Assembly (NCBI GenBank): GCA_015499985.1
Contig: JAAAUF010000178.1
Coordinates: 1-54,738 of the forward strand
Direction of reading: 5' to 3'
Source: Haplosporangium gracile
Lineage: Eukaryota > Mortierellomycota > Mortierellomycetes > Mortierellales > Mortierellaceae
DNA: 54,738 nucleotides
A program made the position numbers and the translations under genes. Each line of letters begins with the position of its first letter. Position 1 is the stretch's first letter. Shown piece by piece: positions 45,804 to 54,738 of the stretch. The notes under the pieces are model-generated. The model made no database searches. It saw nothing but the letters and a program-made list of their open reading frames with translations, and was not told the DNA's origin.

Positions 45804-47981
45804 ATGTCTTCCAGAACGCCAAGTATTTACAGCGACGCTCTTGAGACCCCTCTTGAAGACCTGCACCGCCACGAGGAAGAGCCCTCCCGTGCCCACACCT
45901 CAATTCTTCATCAACAACGACAACAGCAACAGCGCCTACACCCCACCGCAGCAGCACCACTGGACCCCGACGCAGACTTTATTGAACAGGACGTTGAAGT
46001 GGACCCACCAGAGGAACAGGGTGGTGACGACGAGGAGGGTGATCAGGATACCGAACCTATGGAGGAGGACGGTGGAGCACAAGTCGAGTCCGCTCAACGC
46101 CACCAGCACTTCAGGGCAGCAGCACCAGGAGGAGGAGGAGAAGATATGGATGTGGACGAGGATCATCACCAACAGGGGGGTTCGTCTTCGATGTATATTG
46201 ATTTGGTAACACAGACTCAAGGTGTCGCACAGGCAAGCACCACCACGTCTGTATCCGCAACAACCCCTGCCCAGCAAGACCAGAGCTCAGGATCTGGATC
46301 TGGAGCGATAAGACCCTCAACAGCAGATCCGCCAGAGGCAAGAGGCACATCGCCTTCTTCTTCTGGAGCAGGAGCAACAGCTGGAGGAACAGCGGCAGCA
46401 TCGGGAGCCAAGAGCTCAACCCCTGCGGTGGACGAGAAGGCTCAGAGCGAGCTGAGGCGCAAGATAATGGAGATCCAGCGAGACCCCAACATCAAGTTTG
46501 CTGACAAGGCAGGGATGATCCAGGCAAGGATATGCTCTGGATACGTTATTGTTATGCCCATTTGCGTGCTAGAGCGTTTGCCAAGGGATGACACTGCGCT
46601 TGCTGACTGGTCTATTTTTTTTTTTTTTATGTCTCATGGACTAATAGAAACTAATGTCGTCAAGGTGGCAAAACTCGAAACGCTCGGCTGACAACCAGAA
46701 CGATGGATCTGTCGATGCCACGGAGGAGGATTTGAAGAAAACGTACTATGTAAGTGCTTTTTTATGGGAGAGTATTCATCCAAGAAGGGGACGCTAACAG
46801 TGAGCATGACAATTGGATACAGAACTAACAGGCTTATCATCTCCGATACAATAGAACATGGAGCAGAACCAGCTGGGATGCAAACACTATCGCCGAGGGT
46901 GCAAGCTAAAGGCTAACTGCTGCGGGAGATGGTTTAACTGCCGGTTCTGTCACGACGATGCCAGTGATCACACCATTGTCCGGAGTGAGACCAAGATGAT
47001 GCTCTGTATGCACTGTCAGACCATCCAAGAGGCTGCTCAAAACTGCTCCTCCTGCAAGGCGCGGATGGCGGTCTACTACTGCGACACCTGCAAGCTCTGG
47101 GACGATGACTCTAAGAAACATATCTATCACTGCGACGACTGTGGGATCTGCAGGATCGGGCAGGGACTCGGACGAGATTACTTTCATTGCAAAAAGTGTA
47201 ATGTCTGTATGAACATTCAGCTCCAGGACAAGCACAAGTGCATCGAGCGCAATCTGGAGTGCGATTGTCCCATCTGTGGAGAGTACATGTTCACCAGTAC
47301 ATCCACCGTCATTTTCATGGTGAGCACCCCGTCGTTGTTGTATCTCCTGAACTGTTAACAGGTTCCTCGTTTCGGTAAACCTTCTTGTTGACTTTCCTTC
47401 TTTGGTTTTATTAGCCGTGCGGACATTGCATCCACTCGAGGTGCCACGAGGACTACATCAAGACGTCGTACCAATGTCCGACCTGCTGGAAGTCTTTAGG
47501 AGATATGTCGGCCTACTACTCCAAGATTGACTCCCTACTGGCCGAGCAAACCATGCCCGCAGACTATGCCAACATCTTTTCGATTGTTCTCTGCAATGAC
47601 TGTGAGGTCAAATCCGAGGCCCCTTATCACTTCCTCTACCATCGCTGCGACAAGTGCCGCGGATATAACACCAAAGTCCTCGAGACCTTCAAGCGCGTCG
47701 GAACAGATGGTCAAGTCCAGGTGGTTGACAATGCGATTGCTGCTGGAGCAGCAGGCACGGCGCCTGAGAATAACATCACTGGAGGCAACACTGTCATGGG
47801 AGGAGCAGTGGGGTCGTCATCGACTTCCTCGTCGGCGGGGGTAGGAACTTCGTCGGGGACGAACTCATTGGTACCTAGCGGTGCTGTGGTGAGTGTATCC
47901 GTGCCTAGGTCTCCATTGATGGACGAGAATGCCTCTGGAGATATGACCATGGCCGGCATCTCTGGCAACTCTGCTCCGTAG
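45804..47981 (+). CDS. CHY/CTCHY/RING zinc-finger E3 ubiquitin ligase (PIRH2/RCHY1-like)
   Basis: Four exons, 45804-46523, 46648-46749, 46855-47319 and 47415-47981, give 617 residues. Residues 1-210 are disordered and acidic or Ser/Gly/Ala-rich. The CHY zinc finger starts at LGCKHYRRGCKLKANCC (about 282) and continues through FNCRFCHDD. The CTCHY finger includes YCDTCKLWDDD and YHCDDCGICRIG. The RING is CDCPICGEYMF then PCGHCIHSRCHEDYIKTSYQ, about residues 410-455, assembled across an intron. A zinc-ribbon with CNDCEV and CDKCRGYN follows near 495-520. PIRH2-type proteins ubiquitinate substrates; the target here is unknown. Intron 1 (46524-46647) has a GC donor (CAG/GCAAGG). Using it joins KAGMIQ to KLMSSRW in frame, and no GT donor fits as well. 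AATAAA is at 48041-48046. Confidence 0.92.
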
Positions 47982-48284
47982 AATCCTTTGCTCGCAATTA
48001 AAAGAAAAAGAATACATCTCAATATTTCTCCTGATCCCTGAATAAACACTACTGTCGTCAGAGATAAAGTGCGACGGACACGTCAATGCAGTTAAAACCA
48101 TTGCCATTCCTAAGACATGCTCGCCGGCATGGCTTATGCTGAGCGCTTTTCGAAAACACTAAGGGTAGAGCACCTTTGCTGATGCCGTTGTCTTGTGGAT
48201 GCGTGAAACGACCTTTGTTGTTTTAATGTCTATGTGTTGATAATGTACAGTTGTCCTCGATGCTGCTGTGTGCTGTGTCGACAT
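47982..48284. other. Convergent 3' region between the RING gene and mS33
   Basis: About 300 bases with AATAAA at 48041-48046. No gene was seen. Confidence 0.5.
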
Positions 48285-48720
48285 TTACTTCTTCTTGAGA
48301 GTCGAACGGCGTCCCTGACCTATTCGTATGTATTGGGCATGCCACGTTAATAGGTATCGGAGATCCAGCGAAAAGTTTTCGGCTGACCATGACCAGATAC
48401 GAAGATATCAAGTATGAAAGCAAAAAATTACCCTTCTTGGGAGGACCCTTGCCGCGCTTCTTGCGCTCGGAAAGATCCTCGAGGCGGGTCTTCTCCTCCT
48501 GGTCGATCAGGTTCATCTCGGGGGCCATGCGAGTGATTTCCCGAAGCTTGATTTGCTTGACGTTAGGGTAGTATGAGTTGACAGTGGGACCAACGAGACG
48601 CTGGCGGAGGATCTTGTTGCCGGTACGGATTCCCTGGGGGTTGTAGACATTCCCGAAGATGGCGCACGAGATCTTGTTGAGCAGCGTGAGCTTTGATGCG
48701 GGTGCGGTTGACAAGGACAT
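48285..48720 (-). CDS. Mitochondrial small-subunit ribosomal protein mS33 (Rsm27/MRPS33)
   Basis: Two exons, 48720-48432 and 48319-48285, give 107 residues. It is a structural protein of the mitoribosomal small subunit. The family signature is LNKISCAIFGNVYNPQGIRT, then GNKILRQRLVGPTVNSYYP. The basic C-terminus is completed by a 35-base last exon: KRGKGPPKKG joins GQGRRSTLKKK with a phase-1 intron. Reading through the intron instead gives a hydrophobic tail unlike the family, which supports splicing. Length matches MRPS33 (about 106). It is head to head with the TBL1-like gene. Confidence 0.9.
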
Positions 48721-49059
48721 GGTTGGTTAAAGAAGAAGGATGTCGACTGGGGTGTTACAACGGAACCTGATCTGTTTGTCGTGTTGGGTGTGCCTGGGCG
48801 AAATTGCCTTCCGACAAAAAAAAAAAAAAGATATTACGTCACCGAGTCGCACAACTTGCGTGCAAGTGCAGAGCGTGAACTGGCGGACAGGCCAAAGAAC
48901 AAGAAGACGCTTTTCCATCTCTTTTTCTTTTTTCTCGTCAATACTCGCTCCTTCACTTGCTCACAACACGAGTAACTCATCATCCTCCAGCAGGAAGCAC
49001 CCCATCAGAACAAACAAGGACACCTCGCGTGAAGCCACCATTTCCTTCTGTCGGTCATC
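48721..49059. promoter_or_regulatory. Bidirectional promoter between mS33 and the TBL1-like gene
   Basis: 339 bases between divergent start codons. A 13-base A run (about 48818-48830) sits near the middle, and a C/T-rich stretch at about 48905-48955 points toward the plus-strand gene. Confidence 0.45.
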
Positions 49060-51516
49060 ATGAGCGTGACCAGCGAGGAAATCAACTACCTGATCTTTCG
49101 ATACCTGCAGGAGTCAGGTATGCAGCTACTTGTCCTTCACCCTCAAATAGACTACCACGACCAGGAGAACTGTGCAAACTTGTAGTTTGTGGAGTAAAGC
49201 CGACTAAAAAGTACTTACTAAATGCCATGTCCATTCTTTATATAATTTTGTAGGCTTTGTTCATACAGGATTCGCCTTCCAGAATGAGTCTCATATCCAC
49301 AAGTCAGAGTTTCGAAACGCGAATGTTCAGCCAGGAGCACTCGTCAGCGTGTTGCAGAAGGGATTGCTGTACATGGACCTGGAGCTTCATGTCAACGAGG
49401 TATGTTTTATTGCACAGAACACGATATGTTCATGTTAGAATGCCCTACATACCCCAAAACTGAGCTAATACAGTCATCTCTTTATTACACCTGCACCTTC
49501 TTTTAGGATGGTTCTGAGCGTGAATGCACAGGACCTGTAGTGCTAATTGGACCCCACCGGTGCGACAAGCAGGCCAAGAAGCCAAAACGGGAGGAAATCA
49601 TTAGTCGAGGAAGTAAACGGGATCGCAAGGAAGGAAAACGTTCACAGAGGCAACAGCAACAACAACAGAACCAGGACCGAGAGAAACGAGCAAGGATCGA
49701 CCCAGATGAGGACAGGGATGAAGACCAAATGATGGATACCGATCAAGTCGAGGACATCTCCGTTGTCGGCACGCGTAAGTCTCTTTTCTCATTCATATGG
49801 AGCAACAGGAGTCATATTTCATCTCAGGAGATTCCAACAGGGTGATGCGACTGACATCTGCTGATATTTTGCTCTAACGTTACTTTTCCGGCAAACTTGA
49901 TAACATAGCAGCGGAGATGGTTGAGAACACGGAAGTCAAGGTCATTCCAGCAAGCGATGCAATTACGCTCAAGGGACATACAGCAGATGTATTTGTCTGC
50001 TCCTGGAACCCAGCTTCGCCGACATTACTCGCATCAGGGTAAGAAACACTTAACTCAGGAACTGTTCGTGCATATTTCAGGCATTATGTACTGAGTCTGC
50101 GTCTGAAAATGCCTTTTTTAAAAAAAATTGTTTAGATCGGGCGATGCAACGGCACGTATTTGGCAAATTCCAACGAACGGAGAGGAAGCGCTTCCGGAGC
50201 CGATTGTACTGAAACATTTGCCAGCCTTGACAGACGTCAATCGGGATGTCACCACCATGGACTGGAACGTAAGACTCCTTTGCTCCACACGTCGCCTCGA
50301 GGTTCAAGTTTTTGCAGGCTGCTTGAAGGCACACCTAACTCAACGAACTTTTTCATCTGTATTTCTTTGTTGCAGTCGTCAGGAACATTATTGGCAACTG
50401 GATTCTATGATGGTCAGGCACGGATCTGGACGCAACGTGGGCAGTTGCGACACTTGATGAGCCAACACCGTGGACCTATATTTGCGTTGAAATGGAACAA
50501 GAAGGGCAACTACATTTTGACAGGCAGTTTGGACCATACTACGATTGTCTGGGATACGACCACTGGCGAAGCAAAACAGCAACATGAGTTTCACAAGGGT
50601 GCAGTGCTGGATGTTGATTGGCTGGACAACGCGACGTTTGCAACGTCATCCTCGGACGGCAAGGTCTATGTTTGCAAAGTCGGGAACGCGGAACCCCTCA
50701 AAGTTTTTGAGGGGCACAAGGATGAAGTCAATGCAATCCGCTGGGATCCCCTCGGCGAATTGCTGGCATCTTGCTCAGACGACAAAACCGCAAAGGCGAG
50801 TAACCAGTTGCAATATATTCGCTGTCCATTGGCTGTGAACCTCTAGCCCTGACGTTCCAAAGCTCACAAAGTTTTTTTGTTAACCCTTTGAAACGCATCG
50901 TAGGTGTGGAGTCTTTCGCAGGATGAGTGCTTATTCGACTTAACTGCACACACAGATGCTGTATACGACATGACTTGGGCACCCCGAGAGTCATTATCAA
51001 AGGATCCCAGAATGCTGGCCACGGCTTCCTTTGACACATCCGTCCGACTTTGGGATGCTAACAATGGCGCCTGTCTGCGTGTCCTCTCAAGGCATATCGA
51101 AGCAGTATATACCGTAGCCTTCAACCCTACTGGAACCCACCTTGCAACAGGATCGCCGGATCACACAATAAATATCTGGAGGGTTCAGGTAACTGTCGGG
51201 CTTCGGGCGAAGCCGGGAGAAAGCCGTTTCTAGTATTGTCGCATGTAACACGCTGCTGACGTTTTGTATGCCTTGTCCTTTCACCCTAGGATGGAGCACT
51301 TGTAAAGACTTATCAGGGAGAAGGAGGAATATTTGAGGTCGATTGGAACAGCACAGGAGACAAGCTGGCTGCATGTGTGGCTAACGGAACGGTAAGGCAA
51401 CTTTGCGACGTATCTCCATGTTGGTTATTTCGTGCGGATTCAAGTTTGAAGATACTAATACGCTGTACCTCAATTTCGTGTCCATTTAGCTGGTTGTTGC
51501 ACATATCAAATTGTAG
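49060..51516 (+). CDS. LisH/WD40 corepressor subunit (TBL1/SIF2-like)
   Basis: Nine exons, 49060-49117, 49254-49399, 49507-49774, 49909-50038, 50136-50268, 50376-50795, 50904-51188, 51290-51391 and 51490-51516, give 522 residues. TBL1/Sif2 proteins are WD40 scaffolds of SET3C/NCoR-type histone deacetylase complexes. The N-terminal LisH dimerisation motif is [21 protein letters not shown] basic Gln-rich linker (about 90-150) precedes eight WD blades: [89 protein letters not shown] and [13 protein letters not shown]. Intron 6 (50796-50903) has a GC donor (AAG/GCGAGT). Joining DDKTAK to VWSL is demanded by the WD consensus and the only GT nearby breaks frame. The last exon encodes only LVVAHIKL, completing the final strand. 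Confidence 0.93.
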
Positions 51517-52138
51517 AATAAAAACGCCTGGTTGTTGTTATGAATTGAAATTAAATACTGGAGTTGTTGATGAGCACGTTGCTACTTGAAGCTGAAATAT
51601 CGCCCATATGCTTGGGGAGATGACAAGTGAAGTGCGAGGGATACAAGCAGCATTGAGCAGCATAAACAGTCCTTTTCTTCTCTTGGATTCATTCCACTCC
51701 CTCTTCGTCCCTCCTTTCATCCCTCCTTTCATCTCTTCTCGCTACTCTTCTCTCTGCTTCACCCGGCATGCGCCTGTTCACCGTGTCTTGTTTGTTTTCT
51801 TGTGATATCGTTTCTTGGCAAGTTTTTGTCCGCGGTGCAAGCGTATAGGCCCACAATTGCACCTATCTGCGGGAACCATGTTGCTCTACATGGTAATGAA
51901 CAAAGCGTGCTGACGGAGCGCTTTGTGTCCTGCACAATGTATACTTCAGCTATGTCCCTTCCTTTCAGCACAGTGTGTGTGTGAGTGTGTGTGTGCGAAC
52001 TCTTTTGCGTCTTGGCCACTTGCAGGAACGAATAATACGCACCACGGGTGGTCCAGAATGCTCAAGAGCCCTTTAGACCCCCGCAACTTGTTTAAAGGGT
52101 TCAGAGGCAAAGCACACCCTTGATGCCGCAACCATACG
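51517..52138. other. Intergenic region after the TBL1-like gene
   Basis: About 620 bases. It includes an exact tandem CCCTCCTTTCAT pair at 51709-51732 and a GT-rich run near 51972-51994 (GTGTGTGTGTGAGTGTGTGTGTG type). No gene was seen. Confidence 0.5.
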
Positions 52139-52678
52139 TTGTGCTTTTTTAATGTTGTCCTTACGCATATTATTTCAACGCCTAGTATCGACAAACAAGA
52201 CAAAATCGATTACTTAAGCATTTGGAAAGCTGCGTGTTGGAAACAGACCCGAGAGTACTACTGGGGTGGGCAACTTAACATACCGTCCCTGCACGAACAG
52301 TACATTCAAAACAGCATCCGCAAGACCCAGGGAGCTGCCGAAGCTGCTGCCGCTGCCGCCGCCTCTGTGGTTGTGGAGGTTGTTGAAGTAGCCAGAGTGG
52401 CGGAGACGCACCTTGGCCATTACTCCGATTCGGGAGGTTCTTCAAATGGTTCAATAACGGCTGCAGACCAAATTTCTGCCACGTTTAACGTTACACCTTC
52501 TGCTCCCTGGTCTACCATTCGATTACCATTCATTCCAGAACCTATCCCATTCTTTGCTCGCAAGATACTCAAGCTGTACTTCAGCCAACCTCCGCCAAAG
52601 ATGTCATCCAACGCTGCTTTTTTTTCTCCTTCAGCCATTGATGTCACTGCCGGCATTGCCGAATACTCCATGCCTTAA
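52139..52678 (+). CDS. Hypothetical open frame, possibly a remnant
   Basis: 179-codon open frame with no recognised family. The central part has an Ala run (GAAEAAAAAAASVV) and a Val/Glu-rich stretch. The first part (SIWKAACWKQTREYYWGG) is unusually rich in Trp and Tyr. Without conserved motifs or good splice sites, and lying beside decayed sequence, it may be a fragment of an old gene rather than a working one. The start is simply the first ATG of the frame. Confidence 0.25.
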   Translation: MCFFNVVLTHIISTPSIDKQDKIDYLSIWKAACWKQTREYYWGGQLNIPSLHEQYIQNSIRKTQGAAEAAAAAAASVVVEVVEVARVAETHLGHYSDSGGSSNGSITAADQISATFNVTPSAPWSTIRLPFIPEPIPFFARKILKLYFSQPPPKMSSNAAFFSPSAIDVTAGIAEYSMP

Positions 52679-53316
52679 TCGTTCGTCCCAGGAGCCAGGA
52701 TCCAAGTGCAGATCCAGGTTCCGTCGATGATACCTATTCCAGGATACGCTCAATCGTCACAGCGGGCGCCAAGTAACAAGGCAAGAGGATTGGTCCCGAT
52801 CAAAGGATCCAGTAACACTTTAGCATCGGCCGCAGCAATATTTATGGTGACAAGTTTGCATCAGGGCACAGTCGCCGCAATAGCAAGGACCATCGTCAGC
52901 AGCAGCACGAGCGGAACCCTCGGCCGCTCTTACTATTCGCAAGTTCATTCAGCAGGACATCAAAAAGAACAAGTCTCTCAGACAGTGTTACGGGGTTGTA
53001 GAGTCTGCAGCGAGATCAGTCCACAGGTTTTCTGCCTATCCCGACACTGCTGCAACCACCTCATGGCGCCACGAATGAACCGCCTTCTCAAGGGCCCAGC
53101 AGAGCAAGCGATTTGAGCCATCAGGCTGACATCGATGCTGCCTCGCCTTCTCGGTCTGCAATAGAGGAGCACGGACCAGATGACATGATAGAGATAATGA
53201 CGGCGTGCCCATGTTCAGATGACAGGAACTGTGATAAAGGTAAGCAGCAGGGTGTTGTTGAGGCATCCGACCCACTAAAGCCAATACTGCCTCATATAAA
53301 GCAAGCCCTTTAAACG
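52679..53316 (+). pseudogene. Possible decayed coding sequence in all three frames
   Basis: Coherent-looking peptide segments switch frame: frame of 52706 (to 53116), another frame at about 52900-53075 (IRKFIQQDIKKNKSLRQCYG), then the frame of 53113-53313 (SHQADIDAASPSRSAIEEHG). Each is cut by stops. This could be one gene broken by small indels, or chance open frames; no family is recognised. Confidence 0.2.
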
Positions 53317-53392
53317 TGAAATCGCGCTCCTTGCTCATCGCCTACATCTCAGACCTTTCTGCGCGGCTATCCACCTTCCAAGTTGCTATGTC

Positions 53393-53754
53393 CTAATTAT
53401 ACCTCTGAATCTGGATCTCTTGTTCAACAAGAAAACGCCTGGCCTTTTCCTTGCTGCCTTGCAATATCTTCTTCTCCGTCAACAACGCTTGTCGTTCTCT
53501 CTTCAACAGCTGTTGCTCTCTCTCTCTAACAAAATTCGTTCCTTCTACAGAAGTTGGCGTTCCCTGTTAATCAACCTCTGCTCATTGTAGTTCAGTGCAC
53601 CTTGCATCACCGTCGATGTTGCAGGACCGCCCTATTTGCCATAAAGCTTCGCCATCATGCTCTACACCTCACGGGTCACAAAGAGCTGGTTGGCTGAGTT
53701 AGGTTGGGTCTGACTCGCCTTGCCTTTGCTTTTGTCGATTGTGGTCGCGTTCAT
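53393..53754 (-). pseudogene. Coiled-coil protein pseudogene with three TAG stops and a GA-run frameshift
   Basis: From an ATG at 53754 the minus strand reads MNATTIDKSKGKASQTQPN and onward, but meets TAG at 53664-53662, 53634-53632 and 53547-53545. Sense codons continue sensibly after each. In a GA dinucleotide run at 53526-53516 the frame shifts by two bases. In the shifted frame the sequence continues as QQLLKRERQALLTEKKILQG to a TAG at 53395-53393. The whole would be about 120 codons. The second half is a Glu/Arg/Gln/Leu heptad coiled coil (NRERQLL, KERILLERE, LLKRERQALL). The parent family is unknown. Charged coiled-coil C-termini of this kind are common in transposon-borne accessory proteins, so a mobile-element origin is possible but unproven. 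Confidence 0.6.
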
Positions 53755-53863
53755 TTCCTTTCATAATGAGGCTATGGGTATAAAAAAACACTTTGTTAAA
53801 AACGTTTTTTTAAAGGTGCAATTCAATTTCAGTATGTGTACTGTTTTTTGATTTTTCCATGAT

Positions 53864-53887
53864 TTTCAGTACCACCGTGTACTGAAA
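53864..53887. repeat. Perfect 9-bp inverted repeat (TTTCAGTAC/GTACTGAAA)
   Basis: TTTCAGTAC at 53864-53872 and its exact reverse complement GTACTGAAA at 53879-53887, separated by 6 bases. Related half-sites occur at about 53828 (CAGTATGTGTACTG, itself a dyad) and about 53907 (TTTCAGTAC). Confidence 0.8.
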
Positions 53888-54314
53888 GTGGAACAAGGCG
53901 ATTTTTCAGTACTTTGGTTCCAAGCCATGCAAAAAGCAGTACAAAAGTTTCCGCTGAACAATGTACACACCATTTTAGACGTCCCTCCAGGAGACACGGC
54001 CAGTTCCGCGCAACGATTGCTATCCACCCCTGGACCCGGATGGAAGAAGACAAGTTGGATGGGAATGGAGAGAACTCTTTCCACTCTTTCCATTGTCGGC
54101 AGCTTCCTATTGTCATGGAGGCTCTATAACAATGCCCTATCCGCAGTAGGCTGATTGGCGGATGAGCCAGAGCAGCGGCCATCGGCGTGTACGGCCAGCA
54201 GAGCGACCAATAGGCAAAATTAGATCGGGTGATGTACTTTTACCTGTGAGTTGTCTTGGGGACTAGTACTACACGGATGTTGCTGTTTTATGCGTCTCCA
54301 ATTTATAGAGATAT

Positions 54315-54359
54315 TGCTTTTATGGAGCTTTTTTTAGTACAGAATGTGCTTTTATGGAG
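54315..54359 (+). repeat. 13-bp direct repeat TGCTTTTATGGAG
   Basis: Two exact copies with starts 32 bases apart (54315-54327 and 54347-54359), each in a T-rich context. Confidence 0.8.
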
Positions 54360-54738
54360 TCTTCGTGTGCACTTATGGGTTAGCGTTGCATTTGTAGAAT
54401 GTGTAGAATAGTAAGTGTTTAAATTAAAATTTTAGACTTTCGTAAATGGATTGGCAGTTCAATAGCAAACATGGAAGGCGTTAAAATATTTTTGATCTGG
54501 GTTCAATTCCCTTTGTAATTTTTTGTTTCAAGGGCTGACAGCCTTTGTGTAGGGTACTCCTTTGTGAAGGGTCTAGGATTCTAGGCCCACCGCCCCGGCA
54601 GTGTTTCTAACCAATTTTTTTTGACCGAGTTAACCCATTAGCCTTTTACAGTAGGTCAAGAAATTGTTGCAATGTTTTTTCATTTTCTCTTTTTTTTTAT
54701 TTTTCAAGATAACTTCTCTATCTTACCTACTCAGCCCT

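Larger units (their letters stand above)
53755..54738. other. Degenerate AT-richer right end with short repeats and dyads
   Basis: Nearly 1 kb without a credible gene. It contains inverted repeats built on CAGTAC/GTACTG (53828-53915) and a near-palindrome TTAAAAACGTTTTTTTAA near 53795. A 13-base direct repeat TGCTTTTATGGAG lies at 54315-54327 and 54347-54359, and a CTTTGTG-NN-AGGGT type pair near 54542-54570. It resembles decayed mobile-element or intergenic repeat sequence. A CDS-like minus frame at 54182-53829 shows no known motif. Confidence 0.45.

Noticed and set aside
52139..53313. One intact multi-exon gene
   Set aside because: I could not find GT-AG pairs that join the frame-switching segments into one open frame.
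54440..54511. tRNA-like B box (GGGTTCAATTCC at 54498-54510)
   Set aside because: The T-loop match is good, but no cloverleaf can be folded: the D-arm/A box is poor and the acceptor stem does not pair. At most a decayed tRNA-derived repeat.

Overview
The window is nuclear DNA from a filamentous, early-diverging fungus. The genes are intron-rich (most introns are about 95-135 bp, GT-AG, with short acceptors such as NNATAG or TTTAG). GC content is moderate. Many genes are preceded by long C/T tracts on the coding strand. The gene set includes TBL1-type LisH/WD40, LENG1, PIRH2-type CHY/RING, NMD3, CYM1 and mS33. Together this suggests Mortierellomycota/Mucoromycota, but that is inference: no rRNA or other marker lies in the window.

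Layout. (1) 394-2859: single-exon F-box/LRR protein with a very long acidic tail, behind an imperfect duplicated promoter block. (2) 3022-7268 (-): mitochondrial presequence protease CYM1/PreP, resolved into 13 exons. (3) 7929-9781 (+): LENG1-like splicing-associated protein, divergent from CYM1. (4) 9885-10682 (-): small soluble Rieske [2Fe-2S] protein. (5) 10683-15310: 4.6 kb without a convincing gene, containing C/T-rich leaders. (6) 15311-17980: Gln/His/Ser-rich protein with one Myb/SANT-like module. (7) 18304-20488 (-): ELM1-family mitochondrial protein, divergent from a pyroglutamyl-peptidase I (20786-21699). (8) 22061-23849: NMD3. (9) 24033-25704 (-): 2-oxoglutarate/Fe(II) prolyl-4-hydroxylase-type oxygenase, divergent from a TFIIIC WD40 subunit with AT-hooks (26207-30540). 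(10) 32585-33500: ATG8. (11) 34000-35145 (-): multi-pass membrane protein of unknown function, divergent from a two-zinc-finger protein (35720-37176). (12) a 10-base N gap, then an amino-acid permease (37981-39763) and mitochondrial-type carbamoyl-phosphate synthase large chain (40334-44518). (13) 45804-47981: CHY/CTCHY/RING ubiquitin ligase. (14) 48285-48720 (-): mitoribosomal protein mS33, divergent from a TBL1/SIF2-like LisH-WD40 protein (49060-51516). (15) 51517-54738: degenerate, repeat-rich end with decayed coding sequence, including a coiled-coil pseudogene carrying three TAG stops and a GA-repeat frameshift.

Functional themes. Four or five products look mitochondrial (CYM1, ELM1-like, CPA2-type CPSase, mS33, perhaps the Rieske protein). 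Several others serve gene expression and ribosome export (LENG1, NMD3, TFIIIC subunit, TBL1, SANT and zinc-finger proteins), and two act in proteolysis or autophagy (PIRH2-like, ATG8). These are unrelated housekeeping genes rather than a cluster. Five head-to-head pairs share 297-660 bp bidirectional promoters. Exon structures were worked out by hand from splice consensus, reading-frame continuity and family conservation. No convincing new multi-gene system was found. The most unusual items are the two GC-AG introns, the Rieske protein, the 34.0-35.1 kb membrane protein and the decayed right end.
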